DNA of 64,000 nt. Origin: Teichococcus aestuarii (lineage in GTDB: Bacteria > Pseudomonadota > Alphaproteobacteria > Acetobacterales > Acetobacteraceae). The first letter of the stretch is position 1, and each line of letters begins with the position of its first letter. Where the stretch lies: assembly GCF_003116135.1 (NCBI RefSeq), contig NZ_PDOA01000001.1:372001-436000 (forward strand), read 5' to 3'. This document shows, piece after piece, positions 11,644-21,395 of the stretch. The position numbers and the translations under genes were made by a program. The notes under the pieces were generated by a model, which saw only the letters and a program-made list of their open reading frames with translations, was not told the origin of the DNA and made no database searches.

Positions 11644-11847
11644 TCAGCTGAAGGCGGCGGCCAGCGCGAAGGCGACGATCACCAGCACGAGCGAGATCAG
11701 CAGCACCCAGCGCATGTGGCCGAAGGTGACGCCCTGGCGTGCCTGGGTGGTGTCGATGGGCTTGTCCGGCATCGGGGCGCTGTGATGTCCCGGCGGCGGC
11801 TCGATCACCCGCTCGCGCGCGGGAGGGTCATTCTTGGTATCGGACAT
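11644..11847 (-). CDS. Small single-pass membrane protein
   Basis: This 67-residue protein has a hydrophilic, proline-rich N-terminal part of about 40 residues followed by one transmembrane helix (RWVLLISLVLVIVAFALAAA) that ends the protein. The family is not identified. ATG 11847 is preferred over the longer frame because GAGGAG precedes it. It is divergent from the PRC-barrel gene. No GGAAC promoter was found on its own strand. Membership of the stress set is inferred from position. Confidence 0.65.
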   Translation of the reverse strand: MSDTKNDPPARERVIEPPPGHHSAPMPDKPIDTTQARQGVTFGHMRWVLLISLVLVIVAFALAAAFS

Positions 11848-11947
11848 ACCTGTGGAACTCCTCTGGCAGACGGGATGCTCCCGCGAAAGGGATGCGCCCG
11901 TGATGCTGGGAAAAAGCCTCGGCCTGGGCAGAGTTGCAGGTTGCGGT

Positions 11948-11972
11948 GGAACCATGAACCGGCCGCCGCGTT
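11948..11972 (+). promoter_or_regulatory. EcfG-type stress promoter upstream of the PRC-barrel gene
   Basis: GGAAC (11948-11952) is followed after exactly 16 bases by CGTT (11969-11972), a full match to the EcfG consensus. The implied leader before ATG 12011 is about 35 bases. Confidence 0.7.
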
Positions 11973-12010
11973 ATTCCCCGCGAGACAAACAACCAGTGGG
12001 AGAGGTTTCC

Positions 12011-12418
12011 ATGTCAGAACCGATCCAGAATCAGCCCGGCGCCGCTGCCCGTCAGGATCGCGCCGCGCTCATTGCCTCCGACCGGGTAGAGGGCACCGCG
12101 GTCTACGACACCTCCGGCAACCGGCTGGGCTCGATCGACACGCTGATGATCGACAAGGTGCAGGGCCGGGTCGAGTACGCCGTCCTGTCCTTCGGCGGCT
12201 TTCTCGGCTTCGGGGGCTCGCATTTTCCGCTGCCCTGGAACCAGCTCCGCTACGATGTCGGGCTGGGCGGATACGTGGTCGACGTGACGGAAGAGCAGCT
12301 GGCCGATGCGCCCTCCTACAAGGCGGGCGAGACGGTGGACTGGTCCGATGAGCTGTGGAGCGGCCGAGTGCGCGGCTATTACGGCCCCTCGCCCTACGGA
12401 TCCCGTGACGGCCTCTGA
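12011..12418 (+). CDS. PRC-barrel domain protein
   Basis: This 135-residue protein has a PRC-barrel domain over about residues 20-110: VEGTAVYDTSGNRLGSIDTL, then a strand pattern ending HFPLPWNQLRYD. Such stand-alone PRC-barrel proteins are common in alphaproteobacteria and are often stress-induced; their ligand is unknown. The start at ATG 12011 is supported by GGGAGAGG just upstream and by a consensus EcfG promoter 39 bases before it. It is convergent with the sigma-factor gene that probably controls it. Confidence 0.88.
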   Translation: MSEPIQNQPGAAARQDRAALIASDRVEGTAVYDTSGNRLGSIDTLMIDKVQGRVEYAVLSFGGFLGFGGSHFPLPWNQLRYDVGLGGYVVDVTEEQLADAPSYKAGETVDWSDELWSGRVRGYYGPSPYGSRDGL

Positions 12419-12453
12419 GGCCGGCGGGGGACGAGGAGGGAAATGCCTCCACG

Positions 12454-12485
12454 CTGCCCCGGACTACCCGGGACCATGGGGGCAG
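12454..12485. terminator. Hairpin between convergent PRC-barrel and sigma-factor genes
   Basis: CTGCCCC (12454-12460) pairs with GGGGCAG (12479-12485), and further weak pairing is possible inside the loop. There is no T-run. A terminator role is suggested by its place between two convergent genes. Confidence 0.3.
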
Positions 12486-12503
12486 ACCGAAGCAGGGGAG
12501 GTT

Positions 12504-13073
12504 TCAGAAGCTCAGCCGGCGCTGTTCCTCGGCGGCCAGGGCGCGGGCGCTGGGACGGAGCGCCATGCGGCGCTGTGGCACGGAACGCTGGAGCTTTTCC
12601 TCCTCCAGCAATGCCAGCAGGGCGGAGCGGGCGCGGTGGACGCGGCTCTTGACGGTTCCCACGGCGCAGTTGAGCACCCTCGCCACATCTTCGTAGGGCA
12701 TGTTGGAGCCGGCGACGAGGGTGAGGATCGAACGCTGGTCCTCCGGAAGCCGGTGGAAGATCCGCTGGAAATCTGAAAGCTCCAGCCCGTCCTCCTGCCG
12801 TGCCCCGACCGGCACGCGCTCCATCTCCCCTTCGTCGAACTCCCGGGTGGCTTTGCGCTTGGCGACGAATTCGTTGAGGAAGCGGTTGCGGAGGATCGTG
12901 AACGCCCAGGCCTTGAAGTTTGTTCCTGGCTGGTAACGATCGGCCGCGTGGAGGATGCGAAGCACGGCATCCTGCACCAGATCATCCGCATCATGACGGT
13001 TGCGCGTCAGAGAACGTGCATAGGCGCGGAGATCAGGGAGACAGCCGAGAAGCTCGTCGTCGATCTGAATCAT
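12504..13073 (-). CDS. ECF sigma factor, EcfG (general stress response) type
   Basis: This 189-residue sigma-70 family protein has region 2 (DADDLVQDAVLRILHAADRY and FKAWAFTILRNRFLNEFVAKR) and region 4 (LPEDQRSILTLVAGSNMPYE and NCAVGTVKSRVHRARSAL). The ELSDFQRIFHRLPEDQRS linker and the CAVGTVKSRV helix fit the EcfG (ECF15) group, which drives the alphaproteobacterial general stress response under PhyR-NepR control. No phyR or nepR is in the window. ATG 13073 (MIQIDDELLG) fits the usual length. Three EcfG-type promoters lie within 3 kb, which supports the subgroup call. No such promoter was found for the gene itself. Confidence 0.85.
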   Translation of the reverse strand: MIQIDDELLGCLPDLRAYARSLTRNRHDADDLVQDAVLRILHAADRYQPGTNFKAWAFTILRNRFLNEFVAKRKATREFDEGEMERVPVGARQEDGLELSDFQRIFHRLPEDQRSILTLVAGSNMPYEDVARVLNCAVGTVKSRVHRARSALLALLEEEKLQRSVPQRRMALRPSARALAAEEQRRLSF

Positions 13074-13287
13074 TGTGACCTGTCTTGCAGCGGAGACAAA
13101 CGGGAAACACCCCCCGGCGTGGGAAGTTGCGGAAAGAGGGCGAAGCTGCCGCGATGCGGCGTGGGCGCGCAGGCGCCGCACGACGCTAGGATGGCGCCAG
13201 CGAGCTTCGCCTTCACATCTGCCGGCGGTCGGCGGATGGGCGTCTCGTCCAACAGGGGCGGCACGGCCGTCCCGCAGGAGAATCCGC

Positions 13288-14247
13288 ATGTACTTCGATC
13301 GCACCACCGCTCCGCAGGCCGACAGCAACGCCACCGGCCGCGAGGCCGCCCTGGGCGCCGCTTCCAGCCCGCTGCCGATGGAGGCACGCCTCGACAACCT
13401 CGAGCTGCGGCTGGAGGCCGGGACCCGCACCGCCTGGTGCACCATGCGCCCGCAGGGCCGCCCGAGCTACACCCTGGCCCTGATGCAGGACGTGCACCGC
13501 ATGCAGGATATCATGGCCCGCTTCCACGCCGAGCACGCGGCGGCGGGGCAGGCGCCGTCCGAGTGGTTCGTGATGGCCTCGGCGGTGCCGGGCATCTACA
13601 ACCTCGGCGGCGACCTAGCCCATTTCGCCGAGCGCATCCGCTCGCGCGACCATGCCTCCCTGGTGCGCTACGGCCACATCGCCGTCGAGGCCATCCACCG
13701 CAACCACATCGCCTTCGGCCTGCCCATGGTGACCATGGCGCTGGTGCAGGGCGACGCGCTGGGCGGCGGATTCGAGCACGCCCTCTCCTTCGACCTGATC
13801 GTGGCCGAGCGCAGCGCCAAGCTCGGCCTGCCGGAGATCCTGTTCAACATGTTCCCCGGCATGGGCGCCTACAGCTTCCTCTCGCGCCGGCTGGACCGGA
13901 AGCGGGCGGAGGAGATGATCACCTCCGGCCGCCTCTACGGCGCCGAGGAGCTGCACGCGATGGGCGTGGTGGACGTGCTGTCCGAGGATGGCGAGGGCGA
14001 GGCGACGGCGCGCGACTACATCGCCCGCCACAGCCGCAAGCACAACGCGCACACCACCCTCTACCGCGCCCGCCGGCGGGTGAACCCGGTGACGCTGGAG
14101 GAGCTGCGCGACGTGGTGGAGATGTGGGCCGCCGCCGCGATGAACCTCGGCGAGACGGACCTGAAGAAGATGGGCCGCCTGGTGGCGGCGCAGGAGCGGC
14201 GCCTGGGCGGGATCGGCTCCCCCGGCCTCGCGACCGCGGCGGAGTGA
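13288..14247 (+). CDS. rpfF: RpfF-type diffusible signal factor (DSF) synthase, crotonase family
   Basis: RpfF makes cis-2-unsaturated fatty-acid signals by dehydrating 3-hydroxyacyl-ACP and releasing the free acid. This 319-residue protein keeps both catalytic glutamates of Xanthomonas RpfF. They are E163 in ALGGGFEHAL and E183 in GLPEILFNMFPGMGAYSFL, 20 residues apart as in E141/E161 of the known enzyme. An EIWxxxAMQLGE-like region is also present (VEMWAAAAMNLGETDLKKMG). ATG 13288 has CAGGAG upstream. It is convergent with rpfC, the same arrangement as in Xanthomonas. An ordinary enoyl-CoA hydratase is unlikely given this signature and the rpfC neighbour. Confidence 0.9.
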   Translation: MYFDRTTAPQADSNATGREAALGAASSPLPMEARLDNLELRLEAGTRTAWCTMRPQGRPSYTLALMQDVHRMQDIMARFHAEHAAAGQAPSEWFVMASAVPGIYNLGGDLAHFAERIRSRDHASLVRYGHIAVEAIHRNHIAFGLPMVTMALVQGDALGGGFEHALSFDLIVAERSAKLGLPEILFNMFPGMGAYSFLSRRLDRKRAEEMITSGRLYGAEELHAMGVVDVLSEDGEGEATARDYIARHSRKHNAHTTLYRARRRVNPVTLEELRDVVEMWAAAAMNLGETDLKKMGRLVAAQERRLGGIGSPGLATAAE

Positions 14248-14310
14248 AGGCAACGCGCCGGACGGGCGCCCGCCAGGGTCGGTCGGGGCTGCGCGCCAGG
14301 GGAGGGGCGC

Positions 14311-16884
14311 TCAGCCGCGGTGACTTTGCGGGTCCACTTCCTGGAGCAAGGCGCGGCGCGTGCGGTCCAGCTCGGCCCTGGCGCGCAGCGCGAGCTCCGC
14401 CCCCTCCCGCATCAGCGCCTCCCGCCCCATCTTGCGCCACTCCTCGCACAGGCGGCACAGCGCGGCGGCGCCGATGTTGGCGGCGCTGCTGCGCAGGGCG
14501 TGCGCCTCCGCATGGAAGCGCGGCGCATCGCCGGCGATGGCGGCGGCGGAGATCGACTCGATCAGCTCCGCCGCGTCGGACAGGAAGTCCCGCGCCAGCC
14601 CGTCCACGAACTCCTCGCCGCCGAGCTTGCGGAGATTCTCCAGCGTCTCGGTGTCCAGCGCCGGGGTGGTCATGCGGAAGCGGGGATGGGAGGCGATGTC
14701 GGCCACCGGCGCCGCGGCCCCGGCCGTGCCGCCGCGCGGCGGCCGGGCATTGGCCTCGACGATCCGCAGCAATTCCTCCGGCTGCACGGGCTTGATCACA
14801 TGCCCGTCCATGCCCGCCTCGGCACAGCGGCGGGCGCTTTCCTCCGTGGCGTCTGCGGTCAGCGCCAGGATAGGCAGGTGCGGCTGGCCCAGCGCCATGA
14901 CGCGGAACAGCTTGGTCGCCTCGATGCCGTCCAGCCCCGGCATGTTCACGTCCATCAGCACCAGGTCGAAGCTGTCCGCCTCCTGCTCCAGCATGTCGAG
15001 CGCGGCGTCGCCATCATCGGCCAGCCGGGCCTCGTGGCCGGCGCGCTCCAGGATCTTGGCGACGACGCGCTGGTTCACCCGGCTGTCATCCGCGACCAGC
15101 ACGCGCAGGCGCCGCCCCGGCAGCGCAATGGGAGCACCGGGCTGAGCCGTGCCCGGCTGGGCGGGGCCCGGCTGGGCGGAACCCGGCGCCGCCGCGCCCT
15201 CTGGCCCGGCGGCGGGAGCGGCTTCCGCCGGCGCGGCGGGGCGGGGGCTGAGCGCCAGGGCCAGGCGCAGCGCATGGGCGATCTCGTCCGGCGCGGCCTC
15301 GGGCCGCAGCGCCGTGACATGCTCGCGCCGCATCGGCTCCGGCGCCAGCCCCTGGGGCAGGGGGGTGATCAGCACGCGGGGATGCGCCGGCGTCTCGGGC
15401 GGCAGGATGTTGCCGGGGCCGTCATAGGTGAGCAGCAGGCAGCGCCCCTCCGGCCCCTCGGGCCGGGCGCGCAGCAGGGTGGCGGCCTCGGCCGGGGTGG
15501 CGGCGTGGCGAACCTCGATGCCGAGGCTGGCCAGCGTCTCGGTCAGCGCGGCGGCGCGGATCGGCGCCGGGTCCAGCAGCACCGCGGCCAGCCCCGCCAG
15601 GCTCGCGGGCGCCACCGGCTCCGCCGGGTCCAGCAACAGGTCGAAATGGAAGGTGCTGCCGAGGCCGGGGCTGGAGCGGACGCCGATCTCGCCCCCCATC
15701 AGCCGCACCAGCCGGCGGCAGATGGCCAGGCCCAGCCCGGTGCCGCCGAAGCGGTTGATGATGCTCGGATCGGCCTGGGTGAAGGTCTCGAAGATGCGCT
15801 CCTGCGCCTCGGGCGCGATGCCGATGCCGGTGTCGGTCACCTCGGCGCTCAGGCGCAGGCGGCGGCCGGTGGCATCGGCGGGGGTGGCGTCCAGCGTCAC
15901 CGTCACCCCGCCGGTCGCGGTGAATTTCACCGCGTTGCTGGCCAGGTTCAGCAGCACCTCGAGCAGGTGCCGCCGGTCGCCGCGCAGCCGCAGCGGGGTG
16001 CGGGCGCTGGCATGGACGGAGAAGCGCAGCCCCTTCTCGCGGCACTGGCTGGCCATCAGGGCGCGCAGCTCGGCCAGCATCCCGGCCACCTCGAAGGGCG
16101 CGTCATCCGTCGGCATCCGCCCCGCCTCGATGCGGGACAGGTCGAGGATGTCGTCGATCAGCGCCAGCAGGGAGCGCGCGGCGCTGTCCACCGTGCGCGT
16201 CATCTCCTGCTGCTCGGCATCGAGCCTGGTGCCGCGCAGCAGGCCACCCATGCCGATGATGGCGTTGAGCGGGGTGCGCAGCTCATGGCTGACGCTGGCC
16301 AGGAAGAGGGATTTGGCGCTGTTCGCCTCCTCCGCCTGCTGCTTGGCGAGGGAGAGCTTGCGGATCAGCGTGCCGGCGTAGAGCGGCAGGATCATCAGCC
16401 CGATCAGCAGCCCGACGGCCAGGTGCGGCTGCCCGGACCAGTAGGGCGTGGCGAGGATGACCCCGCCGAAGCCGGCCAGCGCCGCGGCCATGGCAATGCG
16501 CAGCCAGCGCAGCCCGAAGCGGAAGCCGTTGCCGAACACCACCCACAGATAGATGGGCCAGAACATGGCCACCGGCTCGCCGCCCAGGAAGAGCTGCCAG
16601 GACAGGAAGCCGCAATCGAGCAGCAGGGCGGCGAGGCGGCGCGGCTGGGAGATGCCGGGGGAGACCAGGATATGCCCCAGCACGCCCAGCGCCAGCGTGA
16701 CATAAAGCGCCATCACCAGCAGCGCGCTGCGGGACTCCGCCGAGCCGTCTACCAGCAGCACGAGGATGATGATCACCGCGAAGGCCAGGCGGTTGAAGCT
16801 CATCTCGTGCTCGCTGTCCGGCCGGCCGCGCAGCCGTGCGCGCAGGCGGGACAGCAGGCCGCGCCGGGGGGGCGGGGCGCTCAT
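14311..16884 (-). CDS. rpfC: RpfC-type hybrid sensor histidine kinase for DSF
   Basis: This 857-residue kinase has an N-terminal input region of about five membrane helices (residues 30-175) that resembles RpfC. It includes [14 protein letters not shown] and [19 protein letters not shown], the parts that detect DSF in Xanthomonas. Then come HisKA with H200 ([11 protein letters not shown]), HATPase ([28 protein letters not shown]), a receiver with D645 ([11 protein letters not shown]) and a C-terminal HPt with H795 ([14 protein letters not shown]). Every phosphorelay residue is present. It starts 7 bases after the GGDEF-EAL regulator gene and is surely co-transcribed; an RpfF partner lies downstream. 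Confidence 0.9.
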   Translation of the reverse strand: MSAPPPRRGLLSRLRARLRGRPDSEHEMSFNRLAFAVIIILVLLVDGSAESRSALLVMALYVTLALGVLGHILVSPGISQPRRLAALLLDCGFLSWQLFLGGEPVAMFWPIYLWVVFGNGFRFGLRWLRIAMAAALAGFGGVILATPYWSGQPHLAVGLLIGLMILPLYAGTLIRKLSLAKQQAEEANSAKSLFLASVSHELRTPLNAIIGMGGLLRGTRLDAEQQEMTRTVDSAARSLLALIDDILDLSRIEAGRMPTDDAPFEVAGMLAELRALMASQCREKGLRFSVHASARTPLRLRGDRRHLLEVLLNLASNAVKFTATGGVTVTLDATPADATGRRLRLSAEVTDTGIGIAPEAQERIFETFTQADPSIINRFGGTGLGLAICRRLVRLMGGEIGVRSSPGLGSTFHFDLLLDPAEPVAPASLAGLAAVLLDPAPIRAAALTETLASLGIEVRHAATPAEAATLLRARPEGPEGRCLLLTYDGPGNILPPETPAHPRVLITPLPQGLAPEPMRREHVTALRPEAAPDEIAHALRLALALSPRPAAPAEAAPAAGPEGAAAPGSAQPGPAQPGTAQPGAPIALPGRRLRVLVADDSRVNQRVVAKILERAGHEARLADDGDAALDMLEQEADSFDLVLMDVNMPGLDGIEATKLFRVMALGQPHLPILALTADATEESARRCAEAGMDGHVIKPVQPEELLRIVEANARPPRGGTAGAAAPVADIASHPRFRMTTPALDTETLENLRKLGGEEFVDGLARDFLSDAAELIESISAAAIAGDAPRFHAEAHALRSSAANIGAAALCRLCEEWRKMGREALMREGAELALRARAELDRTRRALLQEVDPQSHRG

Positions 16885-16891
16885 GGCACCC

Positions 16892-19123
16892 TCAGGGCCC
16901 GCGCAGCAGTTGCGGGCCGGCGTCCTGGCCCTTGCTCTCCGGCAGCTCCGGCCGGGCGGCCGCCGCCAGGCTGGCACGCGGGATGGCGACGGGATGGCCC
17001 ATCAGCTCGGCGAAATCCGCGGGTGGCACCGCCTCGCTGTAGTAGAAGCCCTGCACCTCGTCGCAGCCCTCGGCCTTCAGCTGCAGCAGCTGCGCCTCGG
17101 TCTCCACACCTTCCGCGATCACCTGCAGGCGCAGCATATGGCCGAGCTCCACGATGGTGCGCACGATGGCCGCGTCGTTCGGCTCCGTGGTCATGCCGCG
17201 CACAAAGGACTGGTCGATCTTGAGCCGGTCTATCGGAAAGTTCTTAACATAGTTCAGCGAAGAGTACCCGGTTCCGAAGTCATCGACCGAAATCCGCACC
17301 CCGCGCGTGCGCAGCGTCTGCAGCACGGCCGCCGTCTCCGGCGCCTGCTCCATCAGGATGCCCTCGGTCAGCTCGAGGTCGAGCTGCGCCGGGTTCATCC
17401 CGCTTTCCGCCAAAGCCCGCAGGACCATCGCCGCCACGTCCTGCCGGCGGAACTGGATGGGGGAGAGGTTCACCCCCATGCGGATCGGCGGCAGGCCGGC
17501 CTCCCGCCAGCGCACTGCCTGGCGGCAGGCCTCGCCCAGCACCCATTCGTTGATGGGGCCGATCAGCCCGCTCTCCTCCGCCACGGGCAGGAAGCGGCCA
17601 GGGCCCATCAGCGTCTGGCCGGAGCGCTGCCAGCGCAGCAGCGCCTCGGCGCCGGTGATGCGGCCGGTGCGCAGGTCCACCTGGGGCTGGTAGTGCAGCA
17701 GGAACTCGCCGCGGGCGAGGCCCTCGCGCAGCGCCGCCTCGATCTGCATCGCCTCGCGTGCCCGCGCATCCATGGCGGCGGCGAAGAAGCGCCAGCCATT
17801 CCGCCCCTCCGCCTTGGCCCGGTACATGGCGAGGTCGGCGTTGCGCAGCAGCTCGGCGGCGTCCGTGCCGTCCCGCGGGTAGAGGGTGATGCCGATGCTG
17901 GCGCCCACCGTCAGCGTCTGGCCGCCGCAGTGGAAGGGTTCCGACAGGCTGGCCACCACCTTCTCGGCCAGGGTGGCGGCCTCCTCCGCCTGGCTGATGC
18001 CGGTCTGCACGATGGCGAACTCGTCGCCGCCCAGACGGGCGATGATGTCGTTCTCCTGCGTGACGTGGCGCAGGCGCTCGGCCACGGCGCGCAGCAGCTC
18101 GTCGCCCAGGTGGTGGCCGAAGACGTCGTTCACCGGCTTGAAGCGGTCGAGGTCGAGGAAGAGGAGGGCGAAGATGTGGTCGCCCCGGCGGCCGCGCGCC
18201 AGCTCCCGCCGCAGCCGGTTGCGCAGGAAGGCGCGGTTGGGCAGGCCGGTGAGCGGGTCGTGGTGGGCCAGGTGGCCCAGCCGCTGCTCGGCATGCTTGC
18301 GGTCGGTGATCTCGAGCGAGGTGGTCAGGACGGATTCGATCTCGCCGCGGGCGCCCCGCAGCGGCGCCTTGGTGGTGATGAAGATGCGCGCCTGGCCATC
18401 GGCGTCCACCGCCTCCTCCTCGCGGCCCGGCAGGGCCTCGCCGGATTCGAAGACCAGCAGGTCGAGCGCGCGGGAGCGGCGGCCGCGCTCGGGGCCGAAC
18501 AGGGCTTCCACCGGGTTGCCCACCAGCGCATCGGGCGTGGAGCCGGAGAAGCGGGCCTGCCAGGCATTGACGAAGACGCAGCGCCCCTGCCGGTCGGCCG
18601 CGCTGATCATGGCCGGGACCGTGTCGATCACCTGCGCCAGGGCGCGGCGGCTGTGGCGCAGCAGCTCCTCCTGGCTGCGGGCGCTGTCCTCCAGCTCCTG
18701 CTCCAGCGAGGCGGCGCGGCGCTGGATGATCTGCTGCTGCCAGCGCATCCGCAGCAGGTTGCGCGCCCTCGTCATGAACTCGTAATGGTCCACGGGGCTG
18801 AGCAGGAAGTCGGTGGCGCCCGCCTCCAGGGCGCGCAGCCGGTAGGCACGGTCGTTGTAGGCGGTGATGACGATCACCGGCACATCCGCGGCACCCGAGC
18901 CGGGCCCGAGGCTTCGCAGCTGGCGCGTGAACTCCGCCCCGTCCATTTCCGGCATGCGGAAGTCGGTGACCACCAGATCGGCGCTGTTGTCACGCAGCCA
19001 ATCGAGGGCCCGCCTCGGGTCGCCGAAAGCCTCGACCCTCACATCCTTGTCGAGCGACACGGCCAGTCTGGCGAAAATGTCCCGGTTGGTCGTCCTGTCG
19101 TCCAGGATCAGGATCGTTGCCAT
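16892..19123 (-). CDS. REC-PAS-GGDEF-EAL response regulator, probable output of the DSF system
   Basis: This 743-residue protein has four parts. They are a receiver (1-125, phosphoacceptor D54 in [12 protein letters not shown]), a coiled linker and PAS domain (about 130-285), a GGDEF domain with intact GGDEF at 365-369, and an EAL domain with intact EAL (493-495), [17 protein letters not shown] and GVET. Both cyclic-di-GMP synthase and phosphodiesterase sites look usable. The inhibitory I-site reads QEND instead of RxxD, so product inhibition may be lost. It heads the operon with rpfC and takes the place of RpfG, which uses HD-GYP in Xanthomonas. Which activity dominates cannot be read from sequence. 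Confidence 0.93.
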   Translation of the reverse strand: MATILILDDRTTNRDIFARLAVSLDKDVRVEAFGDPRRALDWLRDNSADLVVTDFRMPEMDGAEFTRQLRSLGPGSGAADVPVIVITAYNDRAYRLRALEAGATDFLLSPVDHYEFMTRARNLLRMRWQQQIIQRRAASLEQELEDSARSQEELLRHSRRALAQVIDTVPAMISAADRQGRCVFVNAWQARFSGSTPDALVGNPVEALFGPERGRRSRALDLLVFESGEALPGREEEAVDADGQARIFITTKAPLRGARGEIESVLTTSLEITDRKHAEQRLGHLAHHDPLTGLPNRAFLRNRLRRELARGRRGDHIFALLFLDLDRFKPVNDVFGHHLGDELLRAVAERLRHVTQENDIIARLGGDEFAIVQTGISQAEEAATLAEKVVASLSEPFHCGGQTLTVGASIGITLYPRDGTDAAELLRNADLAMYRAKAEGRNGWRFFAAAMDARAREAMQIEAALREGLARGEFLLHYQPQVDLRTGRITGAEALLRWQRSGQTLMGPGRFLPVAEESGLIGPINEWVLGEACRQAVRWREAGLPPIRMGVNLSPIQFRRQDVAAMVLRALAESGMNPAQLDLELTEGILMEQAPETAAVLQTLRTRGVRISVDDFGTGYSSLNYVKNFPIDRLKIDQSFVRGMTTEPNDAAIVRTIVELGHMLRLQVIAEGVETEAQLLQLKAEGCDEVQGFYYSEAVPPADFAELMGHPVAIPRASLAAAARPELPESKGQDAGPQLLRGP

Positions 19124-19316
19124 ATCTTTGAATCTTTAGCCTGCAGCCGTGCTGCGTCCACTGAAGGTGGGCGCGGGAGAGAGTGACGCTATACGATCCG
19201 GCCGCATCTTGCACGAAGCAAGGCATCCACAATCCGGTGCATTTCGTGAGCGTTCGTAAACCAATGGTGGCCGGAAGGGCGGGCGGTTCTCCCGCCGCCC
19301 CGACTCGGGCCGCCGT

Positions 19317-20567
19317 TCAGGACGGCCGGGCGCCTGTTCCGAGCAGCACCAGCCCGCCGCTGAAGGGCAGCAGCGCCACGGCGAGAAAGGCCGGCCCATA
19401 GCCGGTGCCCAGCGCCAGGCAGGCGCCGACCAGCGCCGGCCCCAGCACATAGCCGATGAAGGTAACGAAGGTGGTGGCCGCCGTGGCCTCGCCCACCTGC
19501 TGCTCCGGCACCAGGCTGCTGACCTCGGCCATGAAGACGCCGTTCCAGCTGGCGATGGCGATGCCCCCCAGCGCGCTCAGCCCCACCACCGCGGCGGGCG
19601 GCCAGGCAGGGCCGACCGCCGCCAGCAGCGCGGTGACGGCGGCGGAGGCGAAGGCCAGCAGCACCAGCATGCGGCGGGCCGAGCCCATCCGGTCCGCCAG
19701 CCAGCCCACCAGGATGCGCCCCGCCACGCCGGCGCCCTGCATGGCGGCGAAGGCGGTGCCCGCCTCGGCCAGGGTGAAGCCCTGCCGTGCCGTCAGGTAG
19801 AGGACGAGAAAGGCGAAGACGCTGCCCTGGGCCACCGCGAAGCCGAGGCTTACATAGCTGATGCCGAGCAGGGCCGGCCGCCGCGCCAGCAGCCGGAAGG
19901 GCGCCGCCATCTGCGCCGGCCGCAGCGCGGCGCGCAGCGAGAAGCGGCGCGGGCCGGGCGGGTCGATGCGGCGGCGGAAGGCCTCGGACAGCAGGGTTGC
20001 GGCCAGCGCCGGCAGGGCGATGCCAAGGCAGGCCCACCGCCAGTCGCCGCTTTGCAGCAGCAGCGGCACGGCGATGCCGGCGACCGCCCCGCCCAGCGGA
20101 ACGCCGGATTGCTTGATCGAGAACACCAGGGAGCGGTGCCGCGCCGGCGCATAGCGGCGCAGCAGGTCGCTGCCCGCGGGCGGGGAGGGGCCATAGCCCA
20201 GCCCGATCAGCAGCGAGGCCGCCAGCAGCGCCGGCCAGCCGCCGCCCGTCGCCAGCAGCAGCCCCGCCACCCCCAGAACGGCGCCGAGCTGCAGCGTGCG
20301 CACGGCGCCGAGCTGCGCCATCACGCCATTGCCCAGCACCAGCCAGAGCATGGTGCCGGCCGAGCCCACCGAGGCGAGCAGCCCGATGCTGCTCTCCGGC
20401 ACGCCGGCCGCCTCGGTCAGCGCCGGCGCCAGCACCGGGAAGACGCGGGTGAGGCAGGCGCTCACCGTCTGCATCAGCAGCGCCACGCCGAGCGCCGCGA
20501 CCCAGGCCGGGCGTGGTTCCGCCCCCGGCGCCCGGGCGGGGCCTTCAGACGTTGTACTGGAAGCCAT
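19317..20567 (-). CDS. MFS transporter
   Basis: This 416-residue protein has about 12 hydrophobic helices and MFS loop signatures (LVGWLADRMGSARRMLVL between the helices of the second half, FSIKQSGVPLGGAVAG in the first). ATG 20567 overlaps the end of the SDR gene by 23 bases, so the two are translationally coupled. A longer frame starts at 20639 but would extend further into the SDR. The substrate is unknown; pairing with an SDR and an IclR regulator suggests import of a small organic compound. Confidence 0.85.
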   Translation of the reverse strand: MASSTTSEGPARAPGAEPRPAWVAALGVALLMQTVSACLTRVFPVLAPALTEAAGVPESSIGLLASVGSAGTMLWLVLGNGVMAQLGAVRTLQLGAVLGVAGLLLATGGGWPALLAASLLIGLGYGPSPPAGSDLLRRYAPARHRSLVFSIKQSGVPLGGAVAGIAVPLLLQSGDWRWACLGIALPALAATLLSEAFRRRIDPPGPRRFSLRAALRPAQMAAPFRLLARRPALLGISYVSLGFAVAQGSVFAFLVLYLTARQGFTLAEAGTAFAAMQGAGVAGRILVGWLADRMGSARRMLVLLAFASAAVTALLAAVGPAWPPAAVVGLSALGGIAIASWNGVFMAEVSSLVPEQQVGEATAATTFVTFIGYVLGPALVGACLALGTGYGPAFLAVALLPFSGGLVLLGTGARPS

Positions 20568-21288
20568 CGACGACGAAGTCCTGGCCGGTGATGAAGCAGG
20601 GCTCCGAGGCGGCGAGGAAGGCCACGATGTTGGCGACATCCGCCGGCTTGCCGAGCCGCTGCAGCGCGATGCCGCGCGCCAGCTCCGGCCCGCGCGCGCG
20701 GGTGATGCTGTTGCCCAGCTCCGTCTCGATCACGCCCGGGCAGATGGCGTTGACCAGGATCTCCGGCCCCAGCTCCTTGGCCAGCGCGCGCGTCATGCCG
20801 AGGATGCCGGCCTTGGCGGCAGCGTAGGAGAAGCGGCTGACCGCGGCGGTGACACCGCCCGAATGCGCGTTCAGCGAGGACATGCTGATGATGCGCCCCG
20901 ACCCTTGCGCCTTCATCAGCGGCGCCACGTGGCGGATGTAGTTGAAGCAGCTCTTGAGGTTGACCGCGATGGTGCGGTCGAACTCCGCCTCGGTGATCTC
21001 GAGGATGCCGGTCGGGTTGCCGCGTCCGGCATTGTTCACCAGCACGTCGATGCGGCCATGCCGCTCCATCACCGCCGCCACGACCTCGCCGGCGCGCGCG
21101 AACTCCGCCACATCCGCCTCGTGGACCGAGACCTCGCGGCCGAGCGCCGCGATCTCGCCTTGCGTGCGCTGCATCTCCGGCAACAGCAGGTCCACCAGCG
21201 CGATGTCGAAGCCCTGCTGCGCGAGGGCGAGGGCACAGCCGCGCCCGATGCCGCGCGCGCCGCCGGTGACGATCGCAAGCTTGCTCAT
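20545..21288 (-). CDS. Short-chain dehydrogenase/reductase
   Basis: This 247-residue classical SDR has the NAD(P)-binding motif TGGARGIGRG near residue 8, NNAG near residue 88, catalytic Ser in SMSSLNAHSGG and the YAAAK motif (FSYAAAKAGILGM), then NAICPGVIETE. D45 after the second strand (ALVDLLL) hints at NAD preference. The substrate is unknown. ATG 21288 has GAGGGA upstream. It is the first gene of an SDR-MFS pair and is divergent from the IclR gene, which may control both directions. Confidence 0.9.
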   Translation of the reverse strand: MSKLAIVTGGARGIGRGCALALAQQGFDIALVDLLLPEMQRTQGEIAALGREVSVHEADVAEFARAGEVVAAVMERHGRIDVLVNNAGRGNPTGILEITEAEFDRTIAVNLKSCFNYIRHVAPLMKAQGSGRIISMSSLNAHSGGVTAAVSRFSYAAAKAGILGMTRALAKELGPEILVNAICPGVIETELGNSITRARGPELARGIALQRLGKPADVANIVAFLAASEPCFITGQDFVVDGFQYNV

Positions 21289-21395
21289 GGAACCATCCCT
21301 CTCGACGGCGCCCCGCTCGATGACGCCGGGTTCATTTTGCCTTGACATCGCTACTGTCCGCCAACGAACCTCATTCAGCAACGGGATTGGCATTC

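Noticed and set aside
13288-14247. Reading the crotonase gene as a plain enoyl-CoA hydratase
   Set aside because: The GGGFE and LPE glutamates spaced by 20, the LFxMFPGMGAYSFL segment and the convergent rpfC identify RpfF.
14320-17223. A 967-codon plus-strand frame opposite rpfC
   Set aside because: Its product has no domain and is rich in Arg, Gln and Gly; rpfC on the other strand has every expected kinase motif.
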